Assembly: GCA_903927605.1 (NCBI GenBank)
Contig: CAIYNT010000260.1
Location: forward strand, 1-41,802
Length of the DNA: 41,802 bases
Source: an uncultured Holophagaceae bacterium
Lineage (GTDB): Bacteria; Acidobacteriota; Holophagae; Holophagales; Holophagaceae
Direction of reading: 5' to 3'
The notes below the pieces were generated by a model, which had not been told where the DNA came from, ran no database searches, and worked only from the letters and a program-made list of their open reading frames with translations. Shown here in pieces: positions 1 to 8,740 of this stretch. The first letter of the stretch is position 1, and the number at the start of each line of letters is the position of its first letter. Position numbers and translations under genes: made by a program.

Positions 1-110
1 AATTAGAATATATAAATATTTAAAATAAATTCATAATATATTGATCTAATAATTTTGTCCATAATTTATGATTTCACTATTAGTATCATCATTTATTCTA
101 TACTATTCTT

Positions 111-134
111 TAGCCTCAATTAGAGGCTATTTTT
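111..134 (+). terminator. Rho-independent terminator
   Basis: The stem TAGCCTC / GAGGCTA (111-117 with 123-129) closes a 5-base AATTA loop and is followed at once by five T residues. It would end transcription of a plus-strand gene lying left of the window. Confidence 0.75.
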
Positions 135-641
135 ATATCAAATTTAGACTCCCAAAGGCATCAAGGTACTCAGATTAGCAATAGAGGGCCTATTTGAAGA
201 AGGGCAGATGAACAGAGCAGTCTTTCTCTTCGCCCGCTCCTTCCGTGATTTGGAGAGCTACCTGGAGGCCTGCAATCCACCGGTTCGTCGAAGAGTGAAG
301 GCTATAGGATCTTGAACGATGGAATAAGGAATGACTCATCAGCCAAAATTGGGCTAACAAAGATCCTGACCCTAATCTTGTACAGTTTCTAAGCAAAAAT
401 TAGATAAAAAATAAATGTTAGATGCTGGCGGGGCTTGGCTTATAAGGCCTTGGCGGTGCCCCAGGGCCTCCTGCCCTGTCCCATTGGGCTTAAAGGCCCC
501 ATCCAACTCCTTTAATCCCAATACTTGGTCAAGGCGATGCCCGTATTCCTGATTGGTTGTATATCAAAGGCTACAATAACAACACTTAGACACATAGATC
601 GCGACCCCACGCCTGGACGCGGCGAGGCGAGGCGAGTGTGG

Positions 642-670
642 CGTTTGTTGCGACCGAATCTCAACAAACG
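642..670. repeat. Inverted repeat, possible terminator
   Basis: CGTTTGTTG (642-650) is the exact reverse complement of CAACAAACG (662-670), with an 11-base loop. AATTTT follows on the plus strand, so it could be a weak terminator. No gene is visible upstream that would use it. Confidence 0.45.
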
Positions 671-827
671 AATTTTCTACTCAAAGATGGCCCGACCAAG
701 ACAGCCTGACAAAATTAGAATGTGTTAGCCAAAGACTTCATTCTCTTGCCAAGGCACAAAACTATTTTTACCCATATTTTGCTTTTGATCTGATTACCAT
801 TTTTTATTTTTCACGAAAGGATTCAAA

Positions 828-911
828 ATGAATAGAATCAACAAATTACATCGTTGCGCTGACCCCCGATACCCCAGTTTACGCTTCTGGTTCACCTATC
901 TGGGGAACTGA
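828..911 (+). CDS. Possible 27-residue peptide
   Basis: An ATG at 828 is preceded by GAAAGGA at good ribosome-binding distance and opens a 27-codon frame ending in TGA at 909-911. The peptide starts MNRINKLHRC and has no recognisable motif. Only the ribosome binding site argues for it. It could equally be a leader peptide or a chance frame in a gene-poor region. Confidence 0.2.
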   Translation: MNRINKLHRCADPRYPSLRFWFTYLGN

Positions 912-1001
912 ACTTGATCTTGGCGAGTCAAAGCGACACCCCTCGCCACCTTCACACCAGCGCAGCTTGGGCAGGCGAGCGCCCCGTTCCAAGGCCCCGG
1001 A

Positions 1002-1349
1002 TCATTTGCCGATGAAGGTCACTTCTCGCGTGGGATGGATCATGCAGGTGATGGGTCCGATCCAGTGTTCCCTTGGCGTTTTGCCGCCGTGGGTCCCGGC
1101 AAAAAGCTTGAGATCGCCGTCGCCCTTGATGGTCCATTTGGGCGGCCTGGGTGGTGGCCCTTCCACTTGTATGCCCAAGGTTCCACCGGGTTCCTCGGTG
1201 AACTCAATCTTGATTGACCCCGTCCCAGCCCCGGGCTTGGGAGTCCCGATCACCTCCCAGTCGCCGGTCGTCTCGAGGGTGAAGGACAGGCTTGTTGCCG
1301 CCTTCGGCGGTTTCGGGTGCATCGGTTTTTCAAGGGTTGTGGGGTTCAT
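1002..1349 (-). CDS. Hypothetical protein, 115 aa
   Basis: I do not recognise this protein. The start at 1349 is favoured over longer in-frame options because AAGGAGG lies 7-8 bases upstream of this ATG. The product is rich in Pro, Gly and Thr with alternating hydrophobic residues in its second half, which suggests a small beta-rich domain. It has no signal peptide and no membrane segment, and starts MNPTTLEKPM. It lies 72 bases downstream of the TPR kinase gene on the same strand and may be co-transcribed with it. Confidence 0.7.
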   Translation of the reverse strand: MNPTTLEKPMHPKPPKAATSLSFTLETTGDWEVIGTPKPGAGTGSIKIEFTEEPGGTLGIQVEGPPPRPPKWTIKGDGDLKLFAGTHGGKTPREHWIGPITCMIHPTREVTFIGK

Positions 1350-1421
1350 GACCACACCTCCTTCTCGCCTGCTGGACATTGTTGACAGGCCGGCCAACAA
1401 TCGGTTCGATGCGCAAGTCTG

Positions 1422-4121
1422 TCAAGGTCGGTCTCGCCAATTTGAGATCAACCTTCGGGTCTCCTCGTGGTGCTCAGCGTCCTCGCGCCGGGGATCGGCC
1501 AGGGCCATGGCCAGGGAATCCAGGGCTTCTGTCTTTCGACCTTGCTGGTGCTGCAGCCAGGCCCGGGCGCGCCAGGTCTGCGGCCGATTCCCGGCGATGC
1601 GTCGAGCTTCGTCCAGAAGGCGCTCGGCTTCGGCAAATTCCCACTGCCGCGCCCTGCATTCCGCGAGTGCGCCCAAAGCTGCTGCCTGGTCCCCAGGGGT
1701 CCCGGCTTTCCTCAGAGCGCCCAAGGACTCCTGTAGCCGGAGGGACGCCGCTGTCAGCTTTCCCCGGGCCCTCAGGACCTCCCCAAGCCAATGGAGGGCC
1801 CGGCCCTGGACCAGGACCAGGTCGTGCATTCTTGCCCCGAGCAGGGCGGCCTCGAATCGGGTGGTGGCCAGATCGAAGTCCCTCCGCGTGAAGGCCACGA
1901 TGCCCAGGTTCACGATGACCCGATACTCCCCTTCAATATCACCGAGCCGTTTTCTCAACTGGAGAACTTCCTGGAACACCTTCTCGGCAGAATCAAGCCG
2001 ACCCTCCTCGAAATCGAGAACGGCCAGGTTGTTCCGGTTGACGGCATCAAGCCATGGGTTCTCGAGGACTCCGGCTTCACGGATAGAATCGAGGTATAGG
2101 TTTCGAGCCTCGGCGACTTGGCCACGGTTCTTGGCCAGGTAGGCGAGGCTTACCAGGATCAAGGCCCGTTCTGTGTGGTTACCGCTGGTGGTGGCGATGT
2201 CCATGGCGGGGCCTAGCAGCCGCTCTGCGGCGTCATACTCTTCACGCTCCATCCAGTAGCCTGCCAACCGGTCCATGGCCTGCACCTGGAGGTCCATATC
2301 ACCGCAGGCCTTGCCGAGGGACAGGGCCTCCTTTAGCAGAGATTCTACGTTCAGGGCCTCGGTCTTGGCACTCCGGCGCACCAGCCAAGCCAGCTGGAAG
2401 AGAGCCTGGGCCTCGTACCGTCGATCCCCGGAGTCCCGGGCGGTGGCTCGGGCCCACATGAAGGTGGGAAGGGCCCTGGGATCACCCACCGCCATGAGCG
2501 CCCAGCCATATTTCAGGACCGCCGGGGCAAATTCAGGCGCTTGCAGCGCCGCTGCCTCCAGGAAGGGTAGGGCCTGCGCGGCATCACCGCCTTCGGTCAG
2601 CGCACTCCCGCGACCGTAGGCCTCGAGGGCCTCCTTCGAGGGCAGGTGCTGTGGGACGGAAGCCCGTTGCAGGGGCGAGATGGCCCGGTTGAAATCCTTG
2701 AATATCAGAGGCACCACCAGGTCGGGTTCGTACCCCGAAGGGGTGGAGGGGATCTCCCAGCTGGCCCGTCGGTCACCCTTGCGATCCACCAACCTCACCT
2801 TCAAGGTGGCTTGATCTGAACCCGGGGGCTGCATCAATTCACCCACCAGTATCAGGTCCGCACCGGTTCGAGCCGTGACCCGCCGGAGGAAGTCCTGCTC
2901 GGTCCCTTCATCCCTGGCCTCGGATCGGGGGCGGACCTCATTTCCCGATGAATCCGATACCCGATCAGTCACCACTGACACCTTCGTCAGGCTGCCCAGG
3001 ACATGCTCCAATAATTCCGTAGTGGTGACCTCCACAGCGGCCGTGAGACCAGGCTTCGGCGTGAGGTTCCGAATCGTCGTGACCACCAATCGCGCTGGTC
3101 GCTTGGCCGAGAACTCGGGGATGGCACCCCGACCATAGGCCCAAGTACCGAACCCAGCCAGCATCAGGGCCATGACTGCGGTGGCAGTGGCCCACCATAT
3201 GGGCGAGGCGGGCGCCTGGATCCGGTCCAACACCGCCACGACCTCCTGAGCCTCAGGGCGGGACTCTGGATCCGGTGACAGCAGGCGATCCACGAGGTTC
3301 CAGAGGGCATGGGGACCCGCCGGATGGGGACCTGAACCTGAGCGTCGCTTGAGCACTCGCCGGGTCCAGGGAATCCTGGTCCCGTCTTTTTCAGGGAGCG
3401 GGTCACCGGTGAGAACCAGATAGGCGACCACACCCAGTGCGTAGAGATCCGTGGCCGCAGCGGCAGATTCCCCCATCAGCAATTCCGGGGCGATGAACCC
3501 GCGCGTCCCCATGACCATGCCGGGCTCGGTGAGTGGGCCCCCGGATCCGGAGAAAGAACGAGTCGAGTCATCCTCCCCTGCGGCTGGTCCCAACCCGGGA
3601 TCGGTATCCAGCGACAGCGACTTCTCAAAGGTCTTGGCAAGCCCAAAATCAAGGATCTTGGGCGTGCCGCCAGCAGTGATCAGAATGTTCGAGGGCTTCA
3701 GGTCCCGGTGGATGACGCCCTTGGCATGAGCCGCCGCCAAGGCGAAGGCAAGATCCTTGAGCAGCCGGATCGCCTTTGGGACGGGCATGGCGCCTTGTTC
3801 CAGGAGGGTCAAAAGTGGTGTTCCATCCACCCACTCCATGGCCATGACCAGGGTTCCATGGTGATCCAGCCAGTCGTAGACGTGGCAGATCCCGGGGTGG
3901 TCCAACCTCGCGAGAATCTGCGCCTCCCGCTGGAATCGGACCAGGGCAGCCCTGTCGTTGGCGTGATCGGCCCGGATGGTCTTCAGGGCGACCGGGCGCT
4001 CCAGCCTGGTGTCCCAGGCGCGGAAGACCCGACCCATGCCTCCTTCGGCCACAAAACTCTCCACCCGGTAACGACCGACCACGTCACCAATCTGGAGTGG
4101 GCTGTCAATCAGGAGAGTCAT
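1422..4121 (-). CDS. Serine/threonine protein kinase with C-terminal TPR repeats
   Basis: This is a Hanks-type (PknB-like) protein kinase. From the ATG at 4121 (899 aa), the kinase domain spans about residues 16-290. It shows the glycine loop GGMGRVF, the ATP-binding lysine in VALKTI, the catalytic loop HRDLKPSN, DFG, and an APE-like APELL. One hydrophobic segment (WWATATAVMALMLAGFGTWAY) should anchor it in the inner membrane. The remaining roughly 550 residues are helical tetratricopeptide-like repeats, presumably exported and used for protein contact. This architecture is common in Acidobacteriota. The start is uncertain: a TTG at 4151 with a weak GGCGGGA upstream would add 10 residues, while the ATG lacks a clear ribosome binding site. 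The substrate cannot be read from the sequence. Confidence 0.9.
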   Translation of the reverse strand: MTLLIDSPLQIGDVVGRYRVESFVAEGGMGRVFRAWDTRLERPVALKTIRADHANDRAALVRFQREAQILARLDHPGICHVYDWLDHHGTLVMAMEWVDGTPLLTLLEQGAMPVPKAIRLLKDLAFALAAAHAKGVIHRDLKPSNILITAGGTPKILDFGLAKTFEKSLSLDTDPGLGPAAGEDDSTRSFSGSGGPLTEPGMVMGTRGFIAPELLMGESAAAATDLYALGVVAYLVLTGDPLPEKDGTRIPWTRRVLKRRSGSGPHPAGPHALWNLVDRLLSPDPESRPEAQEVVAVLDRIQAPASPIWWATATAVMALMLAGFGTWAYGRGAIPEFSAKRPARLVVTTIRNLTPKPGLTAAVEVTTTELLEHVLGSLTKVSVVTDRVSDSSGNEVRPRSEARDEGTEQDFLRRVTARTGADLILVGELMQPPGSDQATLKVRLVDRKGDRRASWEIPSTPSGYEPDLVVPLIFKDFNRAISPLQRASVPQHLPSKEALEAYGRGSALTEGGDAAQALPFLEAAALQAPEFAPAVLKYGWALMAVGDPRALPTFMWARATARDSGDRRYEAQALFQLAWLVRRSAKTEALNVESLLKEALSLGKACGDMDLQVQAMDRLAGYWMEREEYDAAERLLGPAMDIATTSGNHTERALILVSLAYLAKNRGQVAEARNLYLDSIREAGVLENPWLDAVNRNNLAVLDFEEGRLDSAEKVFQEVLQLRKRLGDIEGEYRVIVNLGIVAFTRRDFDLATTRFEAALLGARMHDLVLVQGRALHWLGEVLRARGKLTAASLRLQESLGALRKAGTPGDQAAALGALAECRARQWEFAEAERLLDEARRIAGNRPQTWRARAWLQHQQGRKTEALDSLAMALADPRREDAEHHEETRRLISNWRDRP

Positions 4122-4274
4122 TGGAGTCGGTGGGGGCGGGGCACCCTCCAAGGGTCATCCCGCCCAGGCGAAATGCCGTTCCTTTCCTAAAACGGAGGTC
4201 ATGGTAGTCATTTTATGGCCATTGTCCAGGCCCGACCGAGAAGGTATCGACGCCTCCCCGATTACACTCACTGC

Positions 4275-5471
4275 ATGATCCCTCTACTTCCATTGACGGC
4301 AGCGTTCCTCCTGATCCAGCCCCAGGCCCCTTGCACGCTGACCCTCGAGCCCCGCGAGGTCCGCCCCGGTGATTCGGTCCTGCTGGCCTGGGCCTGCCCA
4401 CCGGTGCCGCAGGTCCGCCTGGAGCCCGGCGGCATGGTGCTTCCTGGGAGATACCAGGTGACGCTGAGGCCAGCCTACACAACCACGTACCGCATTTTCG
4501 ACGCCCGATCAGGGGGCCCGGAACTGGGTCATATGGAAGTGCGCGTGACCCCCGGGCTGGCTCTGGGCGAACCCGCCCGCATCTGCGCCTTCGACGCCAG
4601 CGCCAAGGCGGTGCTGCCGGGCGAACCGGTGGTGCTGAGGTGGGAATGCGCGGGCAGCGCCAAGGTGCGCCTGGAACCTGGCGGTCTGGAGCTGGACGGC
4701 AGGAGCGAGGTCACCGTCACGCCCCTGGAAAGCACGCGCTACACCATCACGGCCAACAATGCAGCGGGCGGCCAGAGCCGCACGGTGGAGGTATCCGTGC
4801 TCGGGCACCTGACCGCCGCCCTTCCCACACCCGCCACGGTCTGCACCTTCGAGGCAAGCCGGACGGTCGTGAAACCCGGCGAACAGGTGGACCTGCGCTG
4901 GCTCTGCCAGGGCAACGCCAAGGTGCGCCTGGAGCCTGGCGGGCTCGAGCTGGACGGCCAGTCCAGCATCGCCGTGGTCCCCGACCGGACCACGGTCTAC
5001 ACGCTCAGCGTGAGCAACCTCCTGGGCGGCACGTCGCGCAGCGTGGAGGTACGAGTGGAAGCTCCGCGGCGGGTGCTCACGGAAAAGGATCTGGTGGATT
5101 CCGAAGAGGCCATCAAGCCCCTGGACCGCATGGACCTGGCCGAGGCGCTCCATCGGGGCGAAGCCATGAAGGACGCCGCACCCGAGGGCTCCTGGACCCT
5201 GCGGTTGGTGGTCTCGGGCCGCGCCGACGGCCTCAAGCAGGTCGCCCGGGCCGCTGGCCCCAAAGCCGCGGAGATTCTGGTGCTGCCCTTCCAGCGCAAG
5301 GACGGCCTCCGCTTCTGGCAGGCCTGCTACGGCACCTATCCTAGCCGAGCCCTCACCATGAAAGCCTGGAACAAAGCTCCCGAATCGCTGCGGAAGACCT
5401 TCAAGGACGCGCTGCCCCAGCGGCTTCCTGCACCCGCAGCGCCGGCTGTGGCGAACGCTGGCCGCGAGTGA
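4275..5471 (+). CDS. Exported protein with three Ig-like repeats and a SPOR-like C-terminus
   Basis: The ATG at 4275 gives an N-terminal signal peptide (MIPLLPLTAAFLLI). Three Ig-like/beta-sandwich repeats of about 85-90 residues follow, each carrying VRLEPGG, the latter two with LELDG and the pattern YT(I/L)(T/S)..N. The C-terminal about 80 residues (WTLRLVVSG to LPFQRKDG to YGTYPS) resemble a SPOR domain, which in known proteins binds denuded peptidoglycan glycan at division sites. The protein is therefore probably periplasmic or outer-membrane associated. A 25-codon frame (4201-4278) preceded by GGAGG ends in an ATGA overlap with this start, so translational coupling is possible. The 3' end overlaps the convergent gene by 71 bases. 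Confidence 0.8.
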   Translation: MIPLLPLTAAFLLIQPQAPCTLTLEPREVRPGDSVLLAWACPPVPQVRLEPGGMVLPGRYQVTLRPAYTTTYRIFDARSGGPELGHMEVRVTPGLALGEPARICAFDASAKAVLPGEPVVLRWECAGSAKVRLEPGGLELDGRSEVTVTPLESTRYTITANNAAGGQSRTVEVSVLGHLTAALPTPATVCTFEASRTVVKPGEQVDLRWLCQGNAKVRLEPGGLELDGQSSIAVVPDRTTVYTLSVSNLLGGTSRSVEVRVEAPRRVLTEKDLVDSEEAIKPLDRMDLAEALHRGEAMKDAAPEGSWTLRLVVSGRADGLKQVARAAGPKAAEILVLPFQRKDGLRFWQACYGTYPSRALTMKAWNKAPESLRKTFKDALPQRLPAPAAPAVANAGRE

Positions 5472-5979
5472 CCTCCAGGATATAGGGCTCGCTGACCATG
5501 TCGATGTCCAGCGTGTCCACGATGAAGTAGATCGTGCGGGCCTCCGGACCCTGGTTCTTGTAAGTGGCCTCGGGTTCCCCGGTGGGAATCCGATTCTGCA
5601 GCAGGCCGGGTTCCTCCATACCCCAGGCATTGACGCCCAGGACCCGGAACCAGGCCTTGCGGCCTTCCACCACATGAGCCTTCACCGTCCCGCCACCCGG
5701 CACCTCGATGGCGTAGGCCCGCCACCCACTCATGTCCGGAATCTTGTCCTTCACTCGGACGCTGCCGCTGGGCAGCTGGAGGGCCGGGATGGAAGGCCCC
5801 ATCCGCGCCCCACGGCGGGCCTGCCCCAGGGGGCTGTGCTCGGTCCCCTCGTCCCTGACATGAGGAACCATGGGGCCCCTGGCGGCCGGGGCCAGATCCT
5901 TGGCCTCCACTTCGGGAAGGGGCGTCGGAGCCGCCGTCTGGGCGAGAAGGGCAGGAACCGCCAGGAGCCAGGGAATCAT
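5401..5979 (-). CDS. Hypothetical exported protein, 192 aa
   Basis: The start at 5979 has GGAGG nearby and gives a short signal peptide (MIPWLLAVPALLAQ) followed by a Pro/Ala-rich linker. The body (about residues 85-175) is beta-rich, with GWRAYAIEVPGGG and a later IYFIVDTLDIDMV, and I do not recognise the fold. Its last 24 codons overlap the end of the convergent Ig-like/SPOR gene. It lies 52 bases downstream of the gamma-glutamylcyclotransferase-fold gene on the same strand. Both this protein and its convergent neighbour appear to be exported. Confidence 0.7.
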   Translation of the reverse strand: MIPWLLAVPALLAQTAAPTPLPEVEAKDLAPAARGPMVPHVRDEGTEHSPLGQARRGARMGPSIPALQLPSGSVRVKDKIPDMSGWRAYAIEVPGGGTVKAHVVEGRKAWFRVLGVNAWGMEEPGLLQNRIPTGEPEATYKNQGPEARTIYFIVDTLDIDMVSEPYILEVTRGQRSPQPALRVQEAAGAARP

Positions 5980-6031
5980 GGGAGCCTCCGCCCATGAGAT
6001 GCCGCAAGTGAGGGCCCGGTTTAGGGTGGGA

Positions 6032-6406
6032 TCATGAATCAGGCGGGGCGTAGCGGACGTCCACATACACCCAGGCGCGCAACCCTGACTCCAGGTTTGC
6101 TGCAACACGCATGTAGGCTGCAACTTCGTACTGGTCAGCGCTCTGAAGTTCCTCCACGGTGATGGCGAACACCGTCCCTTTGACAGCGTCAGAATTCCGT
6201 CCGGTGAACTTGACGATGGGATGATGCGTCCGGCCACTGGTTGCCACCACCTCCTGGTCTTCGATCTCCACCATGGATTGCTCGAACCCCAGCAGTACAT
6301 CGGCACAGCCTTCCAGGCGCCGACCAAACGTGGCGACCTGCACGGACTCAAGCTGCAACGTACCGTACGAGAACAAGAGTACCGCTGACGGCTGGTTGAT
6401 AGGCAT
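6032..6406 (-). CDS. Gamma-glutamylcyclotransferase (AIG2-like) family protein
   Basis: The 124-residue product begins with the family hallmark FSYGTLQ at about residues 11-17. It carries the later core pattern VKGTVFAITVEEL...DQYE, in which the Glu after the tyrosine corresponds to the catalytic acid of the GGCT/AIG2 fold. Members cyclise gamma-glutamyl peptides to 5-oxoproline, but many small bacterial members have no known substrate. The ATG at 6406 starts just before the conserved core. An upstream in-frame start (6460) would add 18 residues and neither has a strong ribosome binding site. It lies 115 bases downstream of lpxB on the same strand. Confidence 0.8.
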   Translation of the reverse strand: MPINQPSAVLLFSYGTLQLESVQVATFGRRLEGCADVLLGFEQSMVEIEDQEVVATSGRTHHPIVKFTGRNSDAVKGTVFAITVEELQSADQYEVAAYMRVAANLESGLRAWVYVDVRYAPPDS

Positions 6407-6521
6407 ATGAAACCCGGAAGAGTAGCCTTCGTTGCTTTGATGCCGATGACATGTCACCACGAGTATTGCAGGAGGCTCCTGGCGTCTTTGAACGGACAGA
6501 GGGTCCGCTTCGGGACCACTC

Positions 6522-7649
6522 TCAAAGTTTCCTCAGCAGATCCTCCGCCACGCGCCCCGCTGCGCCGGGCTCGCCGAGGTGCCCACGCACTTCCCCCAAC
6601 TCGGCGCGAATGCGCCGAGCCACCTCGGGATCCAGCAAGCGTGATAATTCCCGCCCGAGGCGTTCCGCCTGGACTTCGCCCTGCAGCAACTCAGGGGCCA
6701 CTTCCCGACCCGCCACCACGTTGGCAAGCCCGAAGTGCGGCACCTTCACGATGCGCTTGGCGATCTGGTAGGTGAGGAAGTTCAGCTTGTAGATGATGGC
6801 AAAAGGTGTTCCCAGCAGGGCCGTTTCCAGCGTGGCCGTGCCCGAGGCCACCAGGGCCGCATTCGCGTAGGCCCGGGCGGCGTAGGAGCGGTCCTGCACC
6901 AGCGTCACCGGGGCATCGCCGAGATGGGCGCTCACGAAGGAGGCATCCAAGGTCGGTGCCACGGGCAACACCCACTGGACCTCGGATCGCTCCCATCGCC
7001 ACTGCACCGCCAGCGCCGCCAAGGGGGGCAGCAGACGCTGGATCTCGCCTTTACGGCTGCCCGGCAACAGGGCCACCAGCGGTCTCGCAGAATCAAGGCC
7101 GGTCTCTCGGAAGAAGGTCTCGCGGTTGCACTCTGGTTTCACCAACTCCACCAGTGGATGACCCACAAAACGCGCATCCACCGGGTACCCGCGGAACAGC
7201 TGCGGCTCGAAATCGAAGAGGCAATAGAGAGTGTCCAACGTGCGGCCCAGCTCGGGAATCCGCCCCTTCTTCCAGGCCCACACCTGGGGACACACGTACT
7301 GGTGCAGCTTGACCTTCGGCAGCTGCTTCCGCAGAGCCTTGGCCAGCCGCAGGTTGAAGCCGGGATAGTCGATGAGCAGGGCCGCGGCAATGCCCTCCTC
7401 CGCTGCAATGGCGAGGATCTGCTTGAAGAGCCGGTTCAGGCGCGGCAGGTGCCGGATGACCTCGAGGAATCCCACCACGGCGAGGTCCTTCACATCCGCC
7501 AGTTTGCGATCCAGGAACGGCGTCATGCGTGGTCCACCCACACCCACAATCCGCAAGTCAGGGCGACGGGCATTCAATTCGCGCAGCAGCTCCGCCCCGT
7601 GTAAGTCGCCGGAATCTTCGCCAGCGATGACGAGCAGGGTCTGCGTCAT
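6522..7649 (-). CDS. lpxB: Lipid-A-disaccharide synthase
   Basis: LpxB joins UDP-2,3-diacylglucosamine and 2,3-diacylglucosamine-1-phosphate (lipid X) to make the lipid A disaccharide at the cytoplasmic face of the inner membrane. The 375-residue length matches the family. The N-terminus (VIAGEDSGDLHGAELL), the SRKGEI motif and the conserved late region SGTATLETALLGTPFAIIYK are typical of this GT19 glycosyltransferase. The start overlaps the stop of the upstream gene by four bases (7646-7649), so the two are translationally coupled. Its presence indicates an organism that makes lipid A. Confidence 0.95.
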   Translation of the reverse strand: MTQTLLVIAGEDSGDLHGAELLRELNARRPDLRIVGVGGPRMTPFLDRKLADVKDLAVVGFLEVIRHLPRLNRLFKQILAIAAEEGIAAALLIDYPGFNLRLAKALRKQLPKVKLHQYVCPQVWAWKKGRIPELGRTLDTLYCLFDFEPQLFRGYPVDARFVGHPLVELVKPECNRETFFRETGLDSARPLVALLPGSRKGEIQRLLPPLAALAVQWRWERSEVQWVLPVAPTLDASFVSAHLGDAPVTLVQDRSYAARAYANAALVASGTATLETALLGTPFAIIYKLNFLTYQIAKRIVKVPHFGLANVVAGREVAPELLQGEVQAERLGRELSRLLDPEVARRIRAELGEVRGHLGEPGAAGRVAEDLLRKL

Positions 7650-8338
7650 GGACGATCCTGCGACTCGTCGGCCACCAGATGTCTGCCAAAGACGACGCTG
7701 TCATCCGGCACCACAGGACGCCCGAGGGCCGTGGTGGGCATCTCAGCCGGGAACAGCACCGGGGGATGGGCCGCCTCCAACGCAGTCGCCTGGCTGCGGA
7801 ATGAATCAGGGTCCTCGGCGACCAGAGCCATATCCCAGCGATAGCCCAGGGCCTGCAACGGCCGGAGATCAGTTCGGGCCTTGCAGACGCCGCACCAGAG
7901 CCGGTCGGCCAGGGGTTCCACATCCAGGATGCCGGGGTGCCAGCAGAAACCGATGGCCTCGCCGTGGGCCTCGCGGAGCAGGCCGATCACCGCGGCCTCG
8001 GCACCAGCCTCCAGAAGCAGCGCCAGCTTGATGCCGCGCCCCGAGGTGGCCTCCAGCAGTGTTTCCAACTGCACCAAAAGGCGAAACCCCGCTTCCCGGG
8101 TCTCTGGCCGCTGGACAGGGATCACCAGGAAATCGACGCCAAGGCCGTGGCGAAGCGCCTCCAGCGCCTCCTCCACCAGGGACTCCCCGGGGAGGTGCAT
8201 CGCATGAATGGCCAGTCCGCGCCGCACGGCCGGAGCCCATCCCCCGTGCAGGACCCCATCCCACCGGAGCATCAGGGGCGCCAGGGACAGCCAGGGCTCG
8301 GGATCAAAACTGGACGGAAGCAGGGGCACGAACCGCAT
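7646..8338 (-). CDS. Hypothetical protein coupled to lpxB
   Basis: From the ATG at 8338 the product has 230 residues. The alternation of hydrophobic strands and helices (GVDFLVIPVQ, GIKLALLLEAG, EAIGFCWHPG, RWDMALVAED) resembles a TIM-barrel protein such as a glycerophosphodiester-phosphodiesterase or sugar-isomerase relative, but I see no conserved metal site and assign no function. Starts at 8338 and 8368 are both possible; the shorter is chosen because it begins the compact fold and the longer would run into the divergent start. The 4-base overlap with lpxB suggests a shared role or at least co-expression. Confidence 0.65.
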   Translation of the reverse strand: MRFVPLLPSSFDPEPWLSLAPLMLRWDGVLHGGWAPAVRRGLAIHAMHLPGESLVEEALEALRHGLGVDFLVIPVQRPETREAGFRLLVQLETLLEATSGRGIKLALLLEAGAEAAVIGLLREAHGEAIGFCWHPGILDVEPLADRLWCGVCKARTDLRPLQALGYRWDMALVAEDPDSFRSQATALEAAHPPVLFPAEMPTTALGRPVVPDDSVVFGRHLVADESQDRP

Positions 8339-8366
8339 GGGTTTATCATGGAGCAACGGAGGCGCC

Positions 8367-8729
8367 ATGGGCCGCATTTTCACCCTGGATGAAGCGCGGG
8401 CCCTGATGCCCTCGGTGAAGGCCACGACGGAACCTGTCTACACACTGGCCGCGAGTCTCGCCGAGGAGCTGAGCCAGGCAGAAGAGGCCAGTGACCAAGC
8501 CCGGGTCGAGGACCTGCGGGAGCGTCTGCAGACACTGGTGCAGAGCTGGCAGCAGAGCATGCAGGATCTGGAGGCCGAAGTGAAAGGACTCTGGCTGGTG
8601 GATTTCGATTCCGGCGATGGCTACTGGTGCTGGGCCTACCCCGAGACCGAACTGGGCCACTGGCACAGCTATGAAGGCGGGTTCCGCTCCCGCATGCCCG
8701 CCGACCAGCGGCCGGGCGTGCAGGCCTGA
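8367..8729 (+). CDS. DUF2203 family protein
   Basis: The 120-residue protein has the family features: N-terminal FTLDEARALMPSV, a central coiled coil rich in Glu and Gln (about residues 25-75), the VKGLWLVDFDS segment, and the C-terminal aromatic WCWAYPETELGHWHSYEGGF. The function of DUF2203 proteins is unknown. The ATG at 8367 is preceded by GGAGG, and the start lies only 28 bases from the divergent start at 8338, so any promoters must overlap. The alkyltransferase-like gene follows after 11 bases. Confidence 0.85.
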   Translation: MGRIFTLDEARALMPSVKATTEPVYTLAASLAEELSQAEEASDQARVEDLRERLQTLVQSWQQSMQDLEAEVKGLWLVDFDSGDGYWCWAYPETELGHWHSYEGGFRSRMPADQRPGVQA

Positions 8730-8740
8730 GGCATCCGCGA

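Larger units (their letters stand above)
1..827. other. AT-rich region without a convincing gene
   Basis: This stretch holds no reading frame that I can support. Its first 180 bases are strongly AT-rich, unlike the GC-rich rest of the window, and composition rises gradually after about 420. It contains a factor-independent terminator at 111-134 and an inverted repeat at 642-670. Open frames of 60-70 codons exist on both strands but lack a good ribosome binding site or recognisable protein character. It could be the decayed edge of an acquired segment or a long intergenic region. Confidence 0.6.

Noticed and set aside
190..396. 68-codon minus-strand frame in the AT-rich edge
   Set aside because: No ribosome binding site, no motif and a low-complexity Ser/Arg composition; nothing supports translation.
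967..2142. 391-codon plus-strand frame opposite the kinase
   Set aside because: It is a GC-driven shadow of the kinase gene: Arg/Ser/Pro-rich, without motifs or a ribosome binding site.
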